Assembly (NCBI GenBank): GCA_913019905.1
Contig: CAJVZD010000051.1
Span: 1-34,947 of the forward strand
Direction of reading: 5' to 3'
DNA length: 34,947 bases
Source of the DNA: an uncultured Cellvibrionales bacterium
Lineage (GTDB): Bacteria > Pseudomonadota > Gammaproteobacteria > Pseudomonadales > Dasaniaceae
Positions 32,142-34,947 of this stretch are shown in pieces. The notes under the pieces were generated by a model. That model saw only the letters and a list, made by a program, of their open reading frames with translations. It was not told the DNA's origin and did no database searches. The position numbers were made by a program, and so were the translations under genes. Numbering within the stretch: the first letter of the stretch is position 1; each line of letters starts with the position of its first letter.

Positions 32142-33218
32142 ATGGCCAGACCACACGAAGAAATCATCGGTAGATCTAATGCTCTAGCAAAGGCACTGGA
32201 ACATCTCTCACAATTAGCCCCCATTAACAGACCGGTACTGGTTGTTGGTGAACGTGGAACCGGCAAAGAACTTGCCGCGGATAGAATCCATTACTTATCC
32301 GAGCGCTGGGAACAACCGTTAATAAAGGTAAATTGTGCCGCAATTAGTAACGAGCTCTTAGAATCAGAACTCTTTGGCCATGAACCAGGCGCATTTACCG
32401 GGGCGACCCGCACACACCAAGGACGATTCGAACGCGCAGATGGCGGTACGCTGTTTCTCGACGAACTCGCAACCATGTCGTTTAGGCTTCAGGAAAAACT
32501 TTTACGCCTGATTGAATATGGCGAATTTGAACGACTCGGCGGGCAAAAAACCCTCAATGTAGACGTACGTATCGTCGCCGCAACCAATGCGAATCTTATC
32601 GAAGAAGCACAGCTGGGAAGATTTCGAGAAGACCTCCTCGATCGGCTCAGTTTTGATGTCGTTCATTTGCCGCCGCTCCGTTTTCGCAAAGAAGATATCG
32701 AGCAACTTGCTCATCACTTTGCCTTACAAATGTGCAGGGAGCTTGACTGGGACTATTTCGCCGGATTTACCGATGCCGCACTAGCGCAACTGAACCGTCA
32801 TAGCTGGCCGGGTAATGTTAGAGAGTTAAAAAATGTTGTAGAGCGTTCCGTCTATCGCTGGGGTAATCCAGGCACGAAAGTGGCGGAGATCATTCTGAAT
32901 CCGTTTGAGTCACCCTATCAACAATCATCGAGAGACTTAAATACCGGTCAAACAGAACGAGCTCTGACTACCGGCGCAGATACGCCTTTAGATCAGGATT
33001 CAATAGCCCCTGCAAGTACGCCCCTTCCAAGGGAGTCTGGCTTAGAAGAAAAATCATTCACCGAACGTACACATGAATTTGAAATCAACCTATTAAAAAG
33101 CGCTATGACCAAATATTACGACCATCAGGGCCATGTTGCTGACGCTCTTGGCTTGAGCTATCACCAGTTACGCGGGCTGTTACGCAAACACGGGCTAACA
33201 AGGGCGCAAAAAAGCTAA
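32142..33218 (+). CDS. pspF: PspF, sigma-54 enhancer-binding activator of the psp operon
   Basis: PspF is an AAA+ activator without a receiver domain, normally inhibited by PspA. From the ATG at 32142 it is 358 residues. Motifs are Walker A GERGTGKE (36-43), the sigma-54 contact loop GAFTGA (83-88), Walker B GGTLFLDE (101-108), a WPGNVRELKN segment (about 228-237), and a C-terminal Fis-type helix-turn-helix (HVADALGLSYHQLRGLLRKHGL). The linker of about 60 residues between AAA+ and DNA-binding parts is Ser/Thr/Glu-rich. GTG at 32136 is an alternative start, but AAGG is spaced for the ATG. It is divergent from the psp operon, the classical arrangement. Confidence 0.94.
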   Translation: MARPHEEIIGRSNALAKALEHLSQLAPINRPVLVVGERGTGKELAADRIHYLSERWEQPLIKVNCAAISNELLESELFGHEPGAFTGATRTHQGRFERADGGTLFLDELATMSFRLQEKLLRLIEYGEFERLGGQKTLNVDVRIVAATNANLIEEAQLGRFREDLLDRLSFDVVHLPPLRFRKEDIEQLAHHFALQMCRELDWDYFAGFTDAALAQLNRHSWPGNVRELKNVVERSVYRWGNPGTKVAEIILNPFESPYQQSSRDLNTGQTERALTTGADTPLDQDSIAPASTPLPRESGLEEKSFTERTHEFEINLLKSAMTKYYDHQGHVADALGLSYHQLRGLLRKHGLTRAQKS

Positions 33219-34535
33219 AAGAGATCTGATTGCCGTATTACCGGACAGTTAATTCTCAGCAGGAACAAATGATTGTCGCAACTGAACAGCGCCGCAAACC
33301 AGACATGCGAGCTATCATTTTCGGGATACGATAGAAGTTTCACCCGCCTCATAAAAATGCGAGAACGCTACAATCGATCCACTGATTACCGCACCCTAGC
33401 AAAGGAGCTGCTGAATAGATTCTTCAAAACGCCCCCTACCCGCACTACTCAATATGAAAACTTGCCACAAATCGCTGAACTACATTTGCCACGTTAAAGA
33501 GTATACAAAGCTGATTTTGAACGATGAGGTCTTAGGTCAAATAGGCCCCGTGCCACACAACAATAACGAGTACGAATTTACCCCTAATCAAAAGATCGGT
33601 TCTCGAAATTTTAAATCGGACTATTAAGCTCGGGAAGTATCGACGGTCGAATAAATTTACACTTTGTTAACGCTTCTCGATCTATCTCTCGGAAAATAGA
33701 TGTTTGTACGGTGACACTTTACACTGCAATTGAAACACTAGCAAAGCACTACCAACTAATTATTATAAGAGGACTATCAAATCTAATTCCGTTGTCCCAC
33801 CTAAATGCAATCTTCCCTCTTTCATTCTGGAGCACAGCCTTCTTCATGTATGTTGTGAAGACTGTCGATGCGGACTAAAACTGGGGAGGCGTTTCTTCTT
33901 CCTATATTCCTCTCATCCACAAAGCATGGGTAATGGTACTGCTACTTTTTATTACACAAAATTTACGGAATTCTCTGATGCAAAAAAGGACGGAGAGTGC
34001 CTGCCCGGCATCAGGAACATTAAATACGATTGGAAAAGAGTTTTTTAGTGACTGATACTTTAGCATGGCCGCTGGCCCCGAGCGGGGTTACAGGGCACTA
34101 CGGATCGGTCTACGAGCTGAGGTTCTGAACCATTTCGCTCAGGTGGCTCCAGCCTTCCCATGCATATGCACAGTGGCCTGGATATTCGTTGAAGCACCCC
34201 ACCATCAGCGCTGCGAGACCAACATCAGATTTACACTGATTTCCCTCGCGTCCAAATGACACGCCCTGCTGTCAGGGCAAGAGGATGTTAATCGACGGGG
34301 TTGAAAGCGGCAATTGAAGACTGTTAATCCTAGCTCCAAACTCTCTGCATCCGACCTCGTTCGCACAGACAAAGAAAGCGTGATGGTCACGTAAAGCCTT
34401 AACCGTCACAGAACGTCTTTCAAAATCTTAGTCCAGCAAAGCAAGTGATCAACAGAATCAAAAAATTCACAGGGGTAGCCTGAAATTCAGACAAAAAAAC
34501 CACGCGCCCAATACGCGGCTCTTCTGGAACAGCTG
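33219..34535. other. Gene-poor region of 1.3 kb with unclear open frames
   Basis: No convincing gene. A 74-codon plus-strand frame at 33273-33497 would start at TTG and resembles nothing. An ATG at 33269 with AGGAA upstream gives only 21 codons, so a frameshifted remnant is possible. Two overlapping stop-free stretches follow without a normal start: 33615-33878, and 33734-34048, which encodes a cysteine-rich HVCCEDCRCG segment and contains an ATG at 33926. The 34065-34390 frames look like chance. The area may hold decayed genes or be recombined DNA. Confidence 0.45.
34493..34519 (-). terminator. Intrinsic terminator of the PEP-CTERM gene
   Basis: On the minus strand CCGCG, a seven-base loop, then CGCG-T-GG and seven T, beginning 17 bases after the gene's last stop codon. 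The stem has one bulge. Confidence 0.7.
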
Positions 34536-34947
34536 CTAAACAGTTCTGCGTCGTACAAAGCCGATTGCCAGTAGACCAATACCGAGAAGCGCCAAGGTGC
34601 AAGGCTCTGGCACAGATGTCGTGACTGGGTTGTATGCAGACGTGTGCGACAAACTATCAACATCGATGGTGACACCGTCCGTACCAAAACCGCCTGCATT
34701 AAACCACACCAGCGCGAACCCACCCGCTTTCGCATAAATTTACTGGAAATCGCTATCAGCAAAAAAATCATTGTCATCGTCCGGATTCACGCTGTCAGAT
34801 TCTAATGCTGCCGGGAACGGCCCAGCTAAGTCGCTCCCGAGACGATCGAAAGCTCCCCCATCTTCCACTGCGGCTGCGTTAGACCCCATCCCTATCAAAT
34901 AGTTGATGTAGCTCACTTCGTTTGTCGGGTTTGACGGAGCCCCATCG
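34536..34947 (-). pseudogene. PEP-CTERM surface/exported protein gene, 3' end, interrupted by one in-frame stop
   Basis: The gene enters from beyond the right window edge. Its frame reads from 34946 through GAPSNPTNEVSYINYLIG to SDFQ, then a UAA stop (34740-34742). It continues in the same frame with IYAKAGGFALVWFNAGGFG and a perfect sorting tail, VPEPCTLALLG, a hydrophobic helix and RRR, ending at a UAG (34536-34538). Frame and protein character continue on both sides of the UAA, so a single base change is the simplest cause, for example of a Tyr codon TAC/TAT (giving FQ-Y-IYAK). The PEP-CTERM tail directs proteins to exosortase for processing and export. With the stop, the product would lose its sorting signal. 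A sequencing error, phase-like variation or readthrough are alternatives. No exosortase gene is in the window. Confidence 0.8.

Noticed and set aside
34065..34390. Short frames on both strands, considered as transposase remnants
   Set aside because: No transposase motif, terminal inverted repeat or target duplication could be seen.
34487..34777. 96-codon minus-strand frame at the right edge
   Set aside because: It is a shadow frame; the PEP-CTERM protein is encoded in a different frame of the same strand, interrupted by the UAA at 34740-34742.

Overview
The window looks like chromosome of a marine-type gammaproteobacterium, probably near the Cellvibrionales/Spongiibacteraceae. This is an inference from gene families: a PspABC/PspF module with a sigma-54 promoter, AmpG, YajQ, DUF4404, a PBPRA1643-type SEC-C protein, a cobalamin riboswitch ahead of btuB, and a PEP-CTERM protein. 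Base composition is moderate and no rRNA, tRNA, CRISPR array or intact insertion sequence was seen.

Layout. 0.2-0.9 kb: a stand-alone protein that lines up with the proteasome/HslV catalytic frame (Ser, Asp17, Lys33). 1.3-7.3 kb: general metabolism and transport (acyl-CoA synthetase, luciferase-like monooxygenase, GFA-type zinc protein, GST-like protein, AEC and TauE/SafE permeases). 7.6-13.3 kb: a glycoside-oxidation locus, with a nucleoside/sugar MFS permease facing a four-gene minus-strand operon (Tat-exported small dehydrogenase subunit, GMC flavoprotein, Tat-exported sugar isomerase-like protein, DUF1080 hydrolase). Together these are suited to periplasmic 3-keto-glycoside formation and cleavage. 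13.8-18.6 kb: dicarboxylate/amino-acid symporter, NTF2-like lipoprotein, SEC-C protein, AmpG and YajQ.

18.6-25.7 kb is a B12 locus: promoter and cobalamin riboswitch, btuB, periplasmic binding protein, permease and ATPase (joined by ATGA overlaps), then cobO and panE. The corrinoid would be imported across both membranes and adenosylated by CobO, with uptake shut down when B12 is plentiful. A 121-bp palindromic repeat sits between the ATPase gene and cobO, and half of a second copy lies at the left window edge.

25.7-30 kb holds small regulatory or unknown genes: cNMP-binding protein, macro-domain protein, DUF4404, an HTH-like small protein, an acidic-tailed small protein and an HDOD protein. 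30.1-33.2 kb is the phage-shock (envelope stress) module. pspA-pspB-pspC run leftward behind a sigma-54-like promoter, an IHF site and upstream palindromes, and pspF runs rightward. An extra 45-codon gene with a good ribosome binding site is the first gene of the psp operon.

33.2-34.5 kb has no convincing gene. At the right edge a PEP-CTERM protein gene enters on the minus strand and is interrupted by one in-frame UAA. The most unusual items are the Ser/Asp/Lys Ntn-type protein, the added psp gene, the stop inside the PEP-CTERM gene, and three separate intergenic 15-bp-period minisatellites, one of which forms a short hydrophobic ORF.
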